A stretch of 7,078 bases of DNA from Cohaesibacteraceae bacterium (GTDB lineage Bacteria; Pseudomonadota; Alphaproteobacteria; Rhizobiales; Cohaesibacteraceae): contig JAESRR010000089.1 in NCBI GenBank assembly GCA_016764535.1, positions 1,506 to 8,583 of the forward strand, given 5' to 3'. Position 1 is the stretch's first letter. Every line of letters starts with the position of its first letter. This document shows, in pieces, positions 7,068 through 7,078 of this stretch. The translations under genes were made by a program, and so were the position numbers. The notes below the pieces were generated by a model. The model was not told the origin of the DNA, ran no database searches, and saw nothing but the letters and a program-made list of their open reading frames with translations.

Positions 7068-7078
7068 GTGAAGCGGAT

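Noticed and set aside
1..7078. Search for mobile elements, CRISPR arrays, tRNAs, toxin-antitoxin or defence genes
   Set aside because: No transposase-like protein, repeated spacer pattern, tRNA-like fold or defence motif was seen. Nearly all sequence is accounted for by six conserved housekeeping genes.

Overview
This window looks like an ordinary chromosomal housekeeping region of an alphaproteobacterium of moderate GC content. The assignment rests on the protein families and their order: DUF1178, then ubiG on the opposite strand, then lysC, ptsP, prfA and prmC in one direction. From memory this is a recurrent alphaproteobacterial arrangement. A GAF-domain nitrogen-PTS Enzyme I between aspartokinase and release factor 1 is also typical of that class. 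I cannot name a genus. I saw no mobile element, phage gene, CRISPR array, tRNA, rRNA or toxin-antitoxin pair.

Layout. Bases 1-420 (+) hold the C-terminal part of a DUF1178 protein whose N-terminus lies outside the window. It converges on ubiG (417-1169, -), and the two stop codons overlap inside a shared TTAA. About 206 bases (1170-1375) separate ubiG from the divergent lysC and should hold the promoters of both. A co-directional block follows: lysC (1376-2638), ptsP (2687-4954), prfA (5020-6108) and prmC (6114-7007). Gaps are 48, 65 and 5 bases, consistent with one operon, although the ptsP-prfA gap contains a clear inverted repeat. The last 71 bases hold no gene, only a possible hairpin.

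Function. UbiG performs both O-methylations of ubiquinone synthesis. LysC opens the aspartate pathway to lysine, threonine, methionine and diaminopimelate. PtsP is the first kinase of the nitrogen-responsive phosphotransfer chain. PrfA terminates translation at UAA and UAG, and PrmC methylates the glutamine of the PrfA GGQ motif, so these neighbours are enzyme and substrate.

Three track starts were moved. lysC moves to the ATG at 1376, where family homology begins and a GGAG lies upstream. ptsP moves to the ATG at 2687, where the Shine-Dalgarno spacing is right. prfA moves to the ATG at 5020.

I did not find a previously undescribed system. The observation most worth testing is a GTG at 2147 inside lysC, preceded by a GAGGA, at the position that matches the separate beta-subunit start known for Corynebacterium-type aspartokinases. 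Next are the ptsP-prfA hairpin and the DUF1178 terminator candidate that lies partly inside ubiG.
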